This document shows positions 26,774 through 34,813 of a stretch of 64,000 nucleotides of DNA, in pieces; position 1 is the stretch's first letter, and every line of letters starts with the position of its first letter. Location: contig NZ_JAUKFY010000012.1 in NCBI RefSeq assembly GCF_030489605.1, forward strand, positions 62,001-126,000, read 5' to 3'. A program made the translations under genes and the position numbers. The notes under the pieces are model-generated. The model ran no database searches, was not told where the DNA came from, and saw only the letters and a program-made list of their open reading frames with translations. This stretch comes from Brevibacillus laterosporus. GTDB taxonomy: Bacteria; Bacillota; Bacilli; Brevibacillales; Brevibacillaceae.

Positions 26774-27592
26774 TTATTTCCCTAGCTGAACCGATTGATC
26801 CCCATCCATTAGCTGTCCCTTCTTGGAAGCGTTAAGTTCTTTTTGGTGTGAAATGATTTTTGTAACGGATTGCAAAAGCCTCTCCTTTTTTGTTGTCAAA
26901 AAGAAATGATCCCCTTCAATCATCTCAAGCGTAAAATCAGAGCCGGTATGCCCCTCCCAAGCTTCCATCTCCTCTCGATTCGCCTCCGTGTCCTCAGTCC
27001 CGCAAAATGCGGAAATCGGGCATTTGAGGAGCGCTTCCTCTGCATACACGTACGTTTCGTCTACAGCAAAGTCTGCTCGCAATACCGGGAGAAACAGGTT
27101 CATAAGCTCCCTGTTTTGCAAAATTGCCTCGGGAGTACCGGAAAAACGGCCCAGTTCACTGACAAACTCATCGTCAGGCAAATGATGCAAAGGATGTGGC
27201 TCCGGTATGTGCGGAGCTCGGCTTCCTGAAACAATCAGGCGGCAAGGCTGGAGCTTCCATTTTCTGCGAACAGCACGTGCAAGCTCAAAAGCAATTCGCG
27301 CTCCTAAGCTATGACCAAAAAAGAGAAACGGGCGATCCAAATACGGATAAATTGCCTGAGAAATTGCTTCCACTAGCGTCTCCATGTCACATAAAGCCTG
27401 TTCCCCAATCCTGTTCTCCCTTCCTGGAAGCTGGATAGGGTACACCCCCATATCCCGGGGCAGCGCATTTGCCCAGCCTCGGTAAGCTGATGCCCCTCCT
27501 CCTGCATAGGGCAAGCAGAAAAGACGCATCATGTCTTTCGCTTCAGGATGAGAAATCAGCCATGGAGTGGCTGCTTGATCAGTTTCCAACAT
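26774..27592 (-). CDS. Type II thioesterase (proofreading, PchC/YbtT/GrsT-like)
   Basis: A 272-residue alpha/beta hydrolase of the type II thioesterase family. It has the early motif RLFCLPYAGGGASAY near residue 28, the nucleophile motif FFGHSLGARIAFELA near residue 95, the conserved SGSRAPHIP, and a C-terminal GDHFFLT carrying the catalytic His. Such enzymes hydrolyse wrongly primed or stalled carrier-bound intermediates in NRPS systems. It lies upstream of the siderophore operon on the same strand and has its own Fur box at 27725-27743. The start ATG 27592 sits only a few bases after GGGGGAG. The TTG next to it has more usual spacing. Confidence 0.9.
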   Translation of the reverse strand: MLETDQAATPWLISHPEAKDMMRLFCLPYAGGGASAYRGWANALPRDMGVYPIQLPGRENRIGEQALCDMETLVEAISQAIYPYLDRPFLFFGHSLGARIAFELARAVRRKWKLQPCRLIVSGSRAPHIPEPHPLHHLPDDEFVSELGRFSGTPEAILQNRELMNLFLPVLRADFAVDETYVYAEEALLKCPISAFCGTEDTEANREEMEAWEGHTGSDFTLEMIEGDHFFLTTKKERLLQSVTKIISHQKELNASKKGQLMDGDQSVQLGK

Positions 27593-27724
27593 AACTCCCC
27601 CATTCTTTCCATCAGTCGAGTCGGGCGCTAAGCTCCACCATGCCTATTGACAAGCTTTTTTAGAAGCGTCATTGGAATCTGTGCTACATCGACCTTCGAC
27701 CATAGTGGATATGAATATTCATTT

Positions 27725-27743
27725 GATAATGATTATCATAATC
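27725..27743 (-). promoter_or_regulatory. Fur box upstream of the thioesterase gene
   Basis: GATAATGATTATCATAATC matches the 19-base Fur consensus at 17 positions and is nearly palindromic. It lies 133 bases before the thioesterase ATG. A possible promoter (TTGTAA, 18 bases, TATGAT) overlaps it on the minus strand. Confidence 0.75.
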
Positions 27744-27744
27744 A

Positions 27745-28083
27745 TATTAACGCCAAATTTACAAAATCTGCATTTGATCTATTTTTTGTAAATTTACCTA
27801 GTTTTCCTCCCATTATCTCGTCCTAGGTCCATCAGATTGACTTTTTTGCAGATTATGCCAGTTTCTTAGCAATGACAGTCGATTGTCGCCAAGCATGATC
27901 GGGTGAAAAAGGCGTCATTTCTTCATCTTCTCTCTTCTTGCTGATGGCTCGACTATCGTCTCCTTTTTCTAAATTCCAGTTTCTGGAGTCCAAATTTTGG
28001 GGATTGATCAAGAAATACGAAGAAACATCGAGATATCTGGCGAAAATAGCAGGAATATCTGCCAAAATATAGGCTTTTCCGCT
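27745..28083. other. AT-rich spacer between two Fur boxes
   Basis: No convincing gene was seen. A minus-strand frame at 27853-28065 could encode about 70 residues from a TTG, but no ribosome site precedes it and the product is not recognised. Confidence 0.4.
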
Positions 28084-28112
28084 TTGACGATGATTCTCAT
28101 TATCAATATTGT
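28084..28112 (+). promoter_or_regulatory. Fur-controlled promoter of the transport operon
   Basis: TTGACG (28084-28089), a 17-base spacer and TATTGT (28107-28112) form a sigma-A promoter on the plus strand. A Fur box (GACGATGATTCTCATTATC, 28086-28104, 17 of 19 consensus positions) overlaps it. The layout copies the biosynthetic promoter at 26376-26404 almost base for base. The predicted leader to the first gene is about 240 bases. Confidence 0.85.
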
Positions 28113-28355
28113 AATTCTATACCAGTAACATTACGTTTTACGTGAGACTGGCTACATAACCGCTTCACTAGCATTTCTAAAAAAGGGAATAGAGGGGGAT
28201 TTTACTTGGTTTCAAGGGTACGATTTGAGTTGAAATAAAAGCTCATGTCAACAGATAGGGGGCAAAAGAAAAACAATTCGGCAATACGGGAAATCCTGAT
28301 CTCCCCGCCTCAGCGGATGCCGATAGACTACATGTAAAAAACAGGAGGATTTAAC

Positions 28356-28958
28356 ATGCAAACACAGACAGCAGTCTCTCAAAACAGATGGAAAATGCGT
28401 GATTTCATTACACTTGCCATTTTCAATGTGGTGATGCTGATTATTATGACGATTTGTCCAATCTTTACGGTCGTTTCTTATCTGGTTGTAGGAGGAGCCG
28501 CTGCACTGTTTAATGGTCCGATTTATATGGTCATGTCCAACAAAATTAACAAACGCGGTGTACTGTTCTTTACGTGCATCATTACAGGCTTGTATTTTGT
28601 AGCTTTTGGTTATGCTTATTACCTGCTTACACTAGCTGTAATCGGAATTATCTGCGAATTAATCCTTTGGGGCGGCGCTGCCTATAAGAGCACTGTCCGC
28701 AATGCCATTGGATACGCTATTTTTTATGTAGGCTGGTCTCTTTGCGGCGTTGTACCGCTTATTTTCTTCCGCGAGCAATATTTAGCCATTTTGAAGAAAA
28801 GCTACTCTCCAGAACAGCTTGAAGCCATGCTTTATTATTTTGATACGCCAAGCATGATTCTGATCATGTGCACAATCTCTGCTATCGGTGGGCTTATTGG
28901 TTGCTATATTGGGAATTTGCTGATGAAAAAACATGTGAAAAAGGCAAAGCTGGTATGA
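28356..28958 (+). CDS. ECF transporter substrate-specific (S) component, MptD family
   Basis: A 200-residue polytopic membrane protein with about five or six hydrophobic segments (for example FITLAIFNVVMLIIMTICPI near residue 15, and IGGLIGCYIGNLLMKK near the C terminus). Its size and early sequence resemble the MptD-type S components of energy-coupling factor importers. The S component binds the substrate in the membrane. The start ATG 28356 follows CAGGAGGATTTAAC. The stop overlaps the EcfT start in an ATGA. Behind a Fur promoter, an iron- or siderophore-related substrate is likely, but the S component alone does not name it. Confidence 0.8.
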   Translation: MQTQTAVSQNRWKMRDFITLAIFNVVMLIIMTICPIFTVVSYLVVGGAAALFNGPIYMVMSNKINKRGVLFFTCIITGLYFVAFGYAYYLLTLAVIGIICELILWGGAAYKSTVRNAIGYAIFYVGWSLCGVVPLIFFREQYLAILKKSYSPEQLEAMLYYFDTPSMILIMCTISAIGGLIGCYIGNLLMKKHVKKAKLV

Positions 28959-29635
28959 GCATTCTTGGTCCCAAAACGCATTTATTGGTGCTGATTTTAA
29001 CAAGCATCCTCTCCACGCTTGTGAGCAGTTCATTGCAGGCACATTTGATGGTGCTTACTTGCGCACTGTATTTGATTTGCAACAAACAGCCCAGAAAGGC
29101 GCTTTTTTTTGTGCTGTCTTATATCGCTCTAATGACGATTTTAACGATTTTGCCAGAAGGTGCAGGAACAATCATTATTATTCTCTATACGTTTGCCAGA
29201 ACGGTTCCGATGGTCATGATCGGGACGATGCTGATGATTTCGACCCCAAGCAGTATCATGTGCGCCTTTGAACGGTTACACGTCCCAAAAGCTGTGCTTA
29301 TCATGATCTGCATTCTGAACCGCTTTTTCCCGGTTGTTTGGCTGGAAATGAAAGCAATTCGGAATGGCATCAGGGCCAGAGGCATTTTTCCCCAGTGGTA
29401 CAGCGCTCTTCTACATCCAGCCATGGCCTACGAGTGCTTTTTTATGCCGCTGATCGTCCGTTGCCTGAAGCTATCGACTGAATTAGCCTCGTCCGCAGAA
29501 CTGCGGGGCATTGAGTCCGGCTGCGCCAGAACCTCTATCCATCCAGTAGGTTTTCGGGCCATAGACGGCATGGCGGTGGGGCTATATACGCTGATCGGGG
29601 CAGCGATTTATTGGACAGGAGGTCTGAATTTGTGA
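28955..29635 (+). CDS. ECF transporter transmembrane (T) component
   Basis: A 226-residue EcfT-type membrane protein. Hydrophobic segments fill the first 110 residues. The coupling-helix region near residue 150 contains FFPVVWLEMKAIRNGIRARG, and the C-terminal region has ASSAELRGIESG; both resemble the Ala-Arg-Gly type motifs through which EcfT contacts the ATPases. The ATG at 28955 overlaps the stop of the S-component gene, and its own stop overlaps the GTG start of the ATPase gene. The three subunits are therefore tightly coupled. Confidence 0.85.
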   Translation: MSILGPKTHLLVLILTSILSTLVSSSLQAHLMVLTCALYLICNKQPRKALFFVLSYIALMTILTILPEGAGTIIIILYTFARTVPMVMIGTMLMISTPSSIMCAFERLHVPKAVLIMICILNRFFPVVWLEMKAIRNGIRARGIFPQWYSALLHPAMAYECFFMPLIVRCLKLSTELASSAELRGIESGCARTSIHPVGFRAIDGMAVGLYTLIGAAIYWTGGLNL

Positions 29636-31077
29636 TTGAGTTAAACGGCGTCACCTTCCGCTATGAACAGGAAGGCGGCGAAGCCAAGAACGAAACCGGT
29701 GTAAAGCAAATCAATTTAGCTGTAAAGGCTGGGCAATGCGTTGTTCTTTGCGGCCGTTCAGGCTGCGGCAAAAGCACGATCATGCGCCTGATCAACGGAC
29801 TTGCCCCCAGCTTTTATGCTGGAAGCCTCACAGGAGAGGTACATGTTGGCGGAAGAAGTCCTGCCTCCCTTAGTCCAGAGGAACGAACCAGACTAATGGG
29901 TGTCGTGTTTCAAGACCCACGTAGTCAGTTTTTCATGGAAACTGTCCGGGACGAGCTGGCGTTTTCAGCCGAAAACCTCGGAGTTTCACCGCAAAAGATT
30001 GTGAGCCGAATTGAAAAACATGCGATAGAGCTGGATATCTTTCATTTGCTCGACCGTCCTCTTCATATGCTATCTAGTGGGCAAAAACAGCGGGTGGCCA
30101 TTGCGGCAGTGTCTGTACTTTCACCGCCGCTTCTGATGCTTGACGAGCCTACTGCCAATCTAGATCATCACTCTACGCAAAATCTCATTGAAATCCTGAG
30201 TAGGCTTAAGCAAAACGGCACTACCCTCTTCATCAGCGAGCATCGGTTACACCCGCTCTTGCCTGTTGCCGATCTATTTGTCTGCATGGATAAAGGAAAG
30301 ATCGCACGAACATGGACGAAAGAAGAATTTTCTCAGCTTTCCTATGAAGAAGTACGTCCATACGGTCTGCGCCACCCTGATATGATTACATGCCTATCGG
30401 CAACCAAATCAGCAGAAGTGCCGAAAGCTTTCCCTGCTCTGGAGGCTCGCAAGCTTACCTATCGATACAAAAGAAAAGGCGATGGGATTACAGATGTAGA
30501 CATCACGCTTTTGAAAGGAGAGGTTACCGCACTGACAGGGGAAAACGGAACGGGAAAAACCACCCTGAGCAAAGTACTATGCGGTCTTCTGCGCCAGCAA
30601 AAAGGTGTGATTTTCAGTCAAGGAAGCCGATTATCGGCAAGCCAACGACGCGCCTCCAGCTATCTTGTCATGCAGGATGCCGATTATCAGCTCTATGCAG
30701 ACAGTGTAGGTAATGAGATTGTTTTAGGCAGACGTGTGGATGATTCGCTTCGTTTAAAGGCCTATGAGGCATTGGATGCCTTTGGCTTGGGAGAGCTTCG
30801 GGACCGGCACCCTGCCTCCCTTTCCGGCGGAGAAAAGCAGCGAGTAACCATGGCTGCGGCTTATTGTTCAGATGCGGAATTAATCATACTCGACGAGCCG
30901 ACCAGCGGACTTGACGGCGACAGCGTACTCAAGGTTGTGGCATGGGTAAAAAAATTAGCGCAGGCTGGCAAAATCGTCGTTATCATTACGCACGACAATA
31001 TCCTTTCCGAATTAGCCTGCGATCAAGTCATTGAACTGAAGAATCGGCAGAAGGAAGTGGTAACTGTTGAAATTTAA
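29632..31077 (+). CDS. ECF transporter double ATP-binding protein (EcfA-EcfA' fusion)
   Basis: A 481-residue protein with two complete ABC ATPase domains. Domain 1: Walker A GRSGCGKST (about 40), Q-loop VVFQDPRSQFF, signature LSSGQKQRVAIA, Walker B LLMLDEPTANLD. Domain 2: Walker A GENGTGKTT (about 305), signature LSGGEKQRVTMAA, Walker B LIILDEPTSGLD. It powers the ECF importer formed with the two genes before it. The GTG at 29632 overlaps the EcfT stop and has AGGAGG 11 bases upstream. Confidence 0.9.
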   Translation: MIELNGVTFRYEQEGGEAKNETGVKQINLAVKAGQCVVLCGRSGCGKSTIMRLINGLAPSFYAGSLTGEVHVGGRSPASLSPEERTRLMGVVFQDPRSQFFMETVRDELAFSAENLGVSPQKIVSRIEKHAIELDIFHLLDRPLHMLSSGQKQRVAIAAVSVLSPPLLMLDEPTANLDHHSTQNLIEILSRLKQNGTTLFISEHRLHPLLPVADLFVCMDKGKIARTWTKEEFSQLSYEEVRPYGLRHPDMITCLSATKSAEVPKAFPALEARKLTYRYKRKGDGITDVDITLLKGEVTALTGENGTGKTTLSKVLCGLLRQQKGVIFSQGSRLSASQRRASSYLVMQDADYQLYADSVGNEIVLGRRVDDSLRLKAYEALDAFGLGELRDRHPASLSGGEKQRVTMAAAYCSDAELIILDEPTSGLDGDSVLKVVAWVKKLAQAGKIVVIITHDNILSELACDQVIELKNRQKEVVTVEI

Positions 31078-32878
31078 AGAAAAAAAGGGAATTTCAAGGC
31101 TAATCGAGCTTGCCGGTGAAAAAAAGTCACTTATGGTGTGGTCAGCAATTCTGTCTACCGTAAGCGTGTTTTTGATGCTGGTTCCGTATCTCTCAATCTA
31201 CTATGTGATGACTGAGCTTTTAACACATGCTTCTGATATTTCCTCTGTGAACGCCGCGTACATACTCCAGTGGGCTATTTGGGGCATTGCAGGTATGCTA
31301 CTGGGTTATTTCTTCATGTATGTCGGCGGAATGCTCTCCCACATTGCGGCATTTCGCATCCTATACGGCATTAGAGTTAAGCTGTCGGAGCATATCGGGG
31401 CGCTGCCTCTTGGCTACTTTACTAAAAATGCTACAGGTAAAATCAAAAAAATCGTTGAGCTGGATGTGGAAAAAATCGAACTGTTCATCGCCCACCAGCT
31501 ACCCGACCTAATTAACACGATCGTCATGATCATAGCAATTATTGTCACGATGCTTTCATTGAACATTTGGCTTGCACTGGCTTGCATCATCCCCATGCTG
31601 ATTGGATTTGCCGCCCAATTCTCCATGATGGCCGGCAAAAAAGCAAAGCAGGGATTGAAGGAATATTTTGACGCGCTGGAAAACATTAATACTTCATCCA
31701 TCCAGTACGTACGGGGGATGCCCTCTATCAAAATCTTTGGGCAAACCGTTCACTCTTTTCGACAATTCCATGAAGACATGCTGCATTACCGTAATTTCAG
31801 TGTGACCTACACAGACAATTTTCAAAACGGCTATGTTTCCTTTAAAGTCATCCTATTATCATTAGCAACCTTCTTTTTGCCTGTCGGACTGTTTTTTATC
31901 AGCACAGATCCACATAACATCTCCTTTGCCGCAACATTGCTGTTTTTTCTCGTTTTGTCACCGGGCATTTCCACGCCGATTTTCAAATTAAACAGCTTTG
32001 CCTCCACCCTTAACACGATTGTTGAAGGGGTCAACCGCATTGACGGTATGTTCAAGGAAACAACCATAAAAGAGCCTGAAATCGGCAAAAAGCCTTCGTC
32101 TTATGACATCGGCTTCCATGAGGTTTCCTTTTCATACGGAGATGAAGGCAGCCCAGAGGTTTTGAAGGGAATCAGCTTTATGGCACCCCAGGGCAAAATC
32201 ACGGCGTTGGTCGGCCCATCCGGTTCGGGAAAGTCCACTGTCGCCCAGTTAATCCCCCGGTTTTGGGATGTGCGAAAAGGAAGCATCACTATTGGGGGCG
32301 CGGATATCCGCGACATGAAAATGAACGAGCTAATGGACACCCTGTCCTTTGTCTTTCAGGATACGTTTCTGTTTTCTGATACACTCTACAATAATATTTT
32401 GGCGGGCAGACCAACTGCAACGCAGGAGGAGGTCTATGAGGCAGCTAGGGCAGCGCAATGTCATGAATTTATTGAGCGTTTGCCAAATGGCTACGATACG
32501 CTAATTGGCGAGGGCGGTGTTTATCTGTCAGGTGGCGAGGAACAGCGAGTATCTGTGGCAAGAGCCATCCTGAAAAACTCTCCTATTCTTGTACTCGATG
32601 AAGCTACCGCTTATGCCGATCCGGAAAATGAATACCAGATGCAGCTTGCGCTACGTGAGCTTATCAAAGACAAAACTGTCTTGATCATTGCCCATCGTTT
32701 GACAACTATATGCGAAGCAGATCAGATCATTGTCCTAAAGGAAGGGCAAATTGACGATCTCGGCACCCATAGCGAGCTTCTTGCTCATAATGGTTTATAC
32801 AAAAGCATGTGGGACGCCTATACATCCTCAGCAGAATGGAAAATCGACATTTCGCAGAAGGAGGAGGAATTCGTGTGA
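31067..32878 (+). CDS. ABC half-transporter, siderophore type (YbtP/IrtA-like)
   Basis: A 603-residue exporter-fold half-transporter. An N-terminal six-helix membrane domain (about 15-310) is followed by an ATPase domain with Walker A VGPSGSGKST, signature LSGGEEQRVSVARA and Walker B LVLDEATAYADPENE. The 'DEATAYADPE' form, rather than 'DEATSSLD', is characteristic of the YbtP/YbtQ and IrtA/IrtB group. Members of that group import ferric siderophores despite the exporter fold. It starts at a TTG (31067) with AGGAAGTGG upstream, inside the end of the EcfA gene. It should pair with the next half-transporter as a heterodimer. Confidence 0.88.
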   Translation: MKFKEKKGISRLIELAGEKKSLMVWSAILSTVSVFLMLVPYLSIYYVMTELLTHASDISSVNAAYILQWAIWGIAGMLLGYFFMYVGGMLSHIAAFRILYGIRVKLSEHIGALPLGYFTKNATGKIKKIVELDVEKIELFIAHQLPDLINTIVMIIAIIVTMLSLNIWLALACIIPMLIGFAAQFSMMAGKKAKQGLKEYFDALENINTSSIQYVRGMPSIKIFGQTVHSFRQFHEDMLHYRNFSVTYTDNFQNGYVSFKVILLSLATFFLPVGLFFISTDPHNISFAATLLFFLVLSPGISTPIFKLNSFASTLNTIVEGVNRIDGMFKETTIKEPEIGKKPSSYDIGFHEVSFSYGDEGSPEVLKGISFMAPQGKITALVGPSGSGKSTVAQLIPRFWDVRKGSITIGGADIRDMKMNELMDTLSFVFQDTFLFSDTLYNNILAGRPTATQEEVYEAARAAQCHEFIERLPNGYDTLIGEGGVYLSGGEEQRVSVARAILKNSPILVLDEATAYADPENEYQMQLALRELIKDKTVLIIAHRLTTICEADQIIVLKEGQIDDLGTHSELLAHNGLYKSMWDAYTSSAEWKIDISQKEEEFV

Positions 32879-34617
32879 TAAGACAACAGCTTTACAACAT
32901 TACGGCGGGTGAACCAAAGAAAATAGGGAAGCCCATCCTTTGGGCTGTTTTGGCCAACCTAGTCAATATATTTCCGTTCGGATGTCTGGCCGCAGCGGTC
33001 AGTATGATTTATGCCTACTATTCGACAGGACAATCATCTTTGAATATGCAAACCCTCTGGCTCATATGGGGGGGCATGCTGTTTTTCCTTGTCCTTGCGT
33101 TTCTATGCGAACGGATGTCTTACCGTTCCACCTACCGCAGTGCGTACGAATCCTCTGCTGAAGGACGGACACAGCTGGCAGAGCATATGCGCAAGCTCCC
33201 TTTAGGATTCCTTATGAAAAAGGACCCCGGAGAACTCGGCCATATGATGATGAATGATTTTACTCATTTAGAAAATGCCGCGACAAATATCCTGCCTCAG
33301 CTTGTAAGCGGTGCGATTATCCCCATTTTGGCCTTCTTTGGTCTGCTTTTTATAGACTGGAGAATGGCGGTAGCGATGCTTGCAGGGTTACCCGTAGCTG
33401 TGCTGTTGCTATGGAGTATTTCCGGTCTGGAACGAAAACTTGGCAAGAGTCACTCCGCTGCCAAGATCGGTCAGGCAAATTGTTTGCAGGAATACCTGTT
33501 AGGGATGAAAGTAATCAAGGCATACAATCTGCGCGGTGAGAACTTTACAAGATTAAAACAGTCTTTTTACCGTTATATGAAGGAAAGCATTAAGCTGGAG
33601 GGTGTGCTAGGGCCATTCTTTTTAGTTGCCATGGCCTTTATGCAAACTGGCGTGTCCTTAATGACCATCGTGGGAGTTTATCTCATATTGGGCGGAGAAA
33701 TCACAGTGCCGTTGTTTGCCACATTCTTGCTAGTGGGCACCCGTGTTTTTGATCCACTATCGGTTGCTATCATGCGCCTCCCAGCGTTCAAATATGACGC
33801 TATGGCTGGAGAACGAATCGTCAGTCTATTAAATGAGCCTGTCATGAAGGGCGAAGCCGAACCACCCGAAGGTCATAACATCCGCTTTGACAGCGTGATT
33901 TTTGGCTACGATAAGAACATCGTGCTAGACAATGTTTCTATGGAAATGAAGGAAGGGACGCTTACCGCGATTGTTGGCCCTTCAGGAAGCGGAAAAAGCA
34001 CATTGCTGCGCCTGATTGCACGATTTTACGACCCTCAGCAAGGGAAAGTGCTGTTTGGCGGTAGCGATGTAAGTGAAATGGACCCGGAAAAGCTGATGAA
34101 AAAAATCTCCATGGTATTTCAGGACGTCTACTTGTTCCAGGACACAATCGTCAACAATATCCGCTATGGACGAGAGAACGCTACACAAGCTGAAATTGAG
34201 GAAGCTGCTAAAGAAGCTTGCTGCCATGATTTTATCATGAAGCTGCCTCAGGGCTATGACACCATGATCGGGGAAGGCGGATCTACGCTCTCTGGTGGCG
34301 AACGTCAGCGCATTTCCATCGCCCGAGCCATACTCAAAAATGCCCCCGTGATCCTGCTTGACGAAGCCACTTCCTCGCTCGATCCTGAAAACGAGGTGGA
34401 GATGCAAAGAGCAATCAATCGCCTGATTAAAAAGCGTACTGTCATCATGATCGCTCACCGATTGAAAACCGTGGTCAATGCAGACAAAATCATCGTGCTG
34501 GACAAAGGCAAAATCGTCGAAGAGGGGCAGCATGAGGAGCTTATCAAAAACGAGGGGTTGTATGCTAAGCTGTGGGAGCTTCAGACCAAAACGAATGGCT
34601 GGAGAATTACGGCCTGA
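32875..34617 (+). CDS. ABC half-transporter, siderophore type (YbtQ/IrtB-like)
   Basis: A 580-residue membrane/ATPase half-transporter, partner of the preceding gene. The membrane domain (about 15-310) includes LGFLMKKDPGELGHMMMND at the first coupling helix. The ATPase domain has VGPSGSGKSTLLRL, signature LSGGERQRISIARA and LLDEATSSLDPENE. The GTG at 32875 overlaps the previous stop in GTGA, and GGAGGAGG precedes it. It is the last gene of the Fur-driven transport operon. Import of the ferric product is the preferred role; export of the free siderophore is the alternative. Confidence 0.88.
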   Translation: MIRQQLYNITAGEPKKIGKPILWAVLANLVNIFPFGCLAAAVSMIYAYYSTGQSSLNMQTLWLIWGGMLFFLVLAFLCERMSYRSTYRSAYESSAEGRTQLAEHMRKLPLGFLMKKDPGELGHMMMNDFTHLENAATNILPQLVSGAIIPILAFFGLLFIDWRMAVAMLAGLPVAVLLLWSISGLERKLGKSHSAAKIGQANCLQEYLLGMKVIKAYNLRGENFTRLKQSFYRYMKESIKLEGVLGPFFLVAMAFMQTGVSLMTIVGVYLILGGEITVPLFATFLLVGTRVFDPLSVAIMRLPAFKYDAMAGERIVSLLNEPVMKGEAEPPEGHNIRFDSVIFGYDKNIVLDNVSMEMKEGTLTAIVGPSGSGKSTLLRLIARFYDPQQGKVLFGGSDVSEMDPEKLMKKISMVFQDVYLFQDTIVNNIRYGRENATQAEIEEAAKEACCHDFIMKLPQGYDTMIGEGGSTLSGGERQRISIARAILKNAPVILLDEATSSLDPENEVEMQRAINRLIKKRTVIMIAHRLKTVVNADKIIVLDKGKIVEEGQHEELIKNEGLYAKLWELQTKTNGWRITA

Positions 34618-34734
34618 TAGATTCCCCCTTGAACCTGTGTGATTGCTTTATTGAAAAGGAAAGAAACACTCTCTCTGAGCCTTTTTAGCAAGATAGAGGC
34701 AATCTAGCACCCGCCAGCACATTAAACTGATAAC

Positions 34735-34763
34735 AAAAAAAGCCGCCGAGATTTCTCAGCAGC
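34735..34763 (-). terminator. Terminator of the MCP gene
   Basis: On the minus strand GCTGCTGAGA and TCTCGGCGGC pair around AA, followed by TTTTTTTG. It faces the plus-strand terminator next to it, as expected between convergent genes. Confidence 0.7.
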
Positions 34764-34765
34764 CG

Positions 34766-34797
34766 ACACCTCCACAACTGTGAAGGTGTTTTTTTAT
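34766..34797 (+). terminator. Terminator of the transport operon
   Basis: ACACCTCCACA and TGTGAAGGTGT form a stem with one mismatch, followed by seven T. Confidence 0.8.
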
Positions 34798-34813
34798 TTT
34801 TGGATACCTAGAG

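Noticed and set aside
26398-26835. A 145-codon plus-strand frame in the gap before the thioesterase
   Set aside because: It starts on the Fur box, lacks a ribosome site and ends inside the thioesterase gene.
27853-28065. A 70-codon minus-strand frame close to a Fur box
   Set aside because: It would start at a TTG without a ribosome site. The adjacent promoter points the other way and drives the transport operon.
33982-34533. A 183-codon minus-strand frame over the second ABC half-transporter
   Set aside because: It is antisense to a conserved ATPase domain and reads as its mirror, with no independent support.
31067-34617. Multidrug exporter role for the ABC pair
   Set aside because: Not excluded, but the 'DEATAYADPE' form, the Fur promoter and the position in a siderophore locus favour the YbtPQ/IrtAB group.
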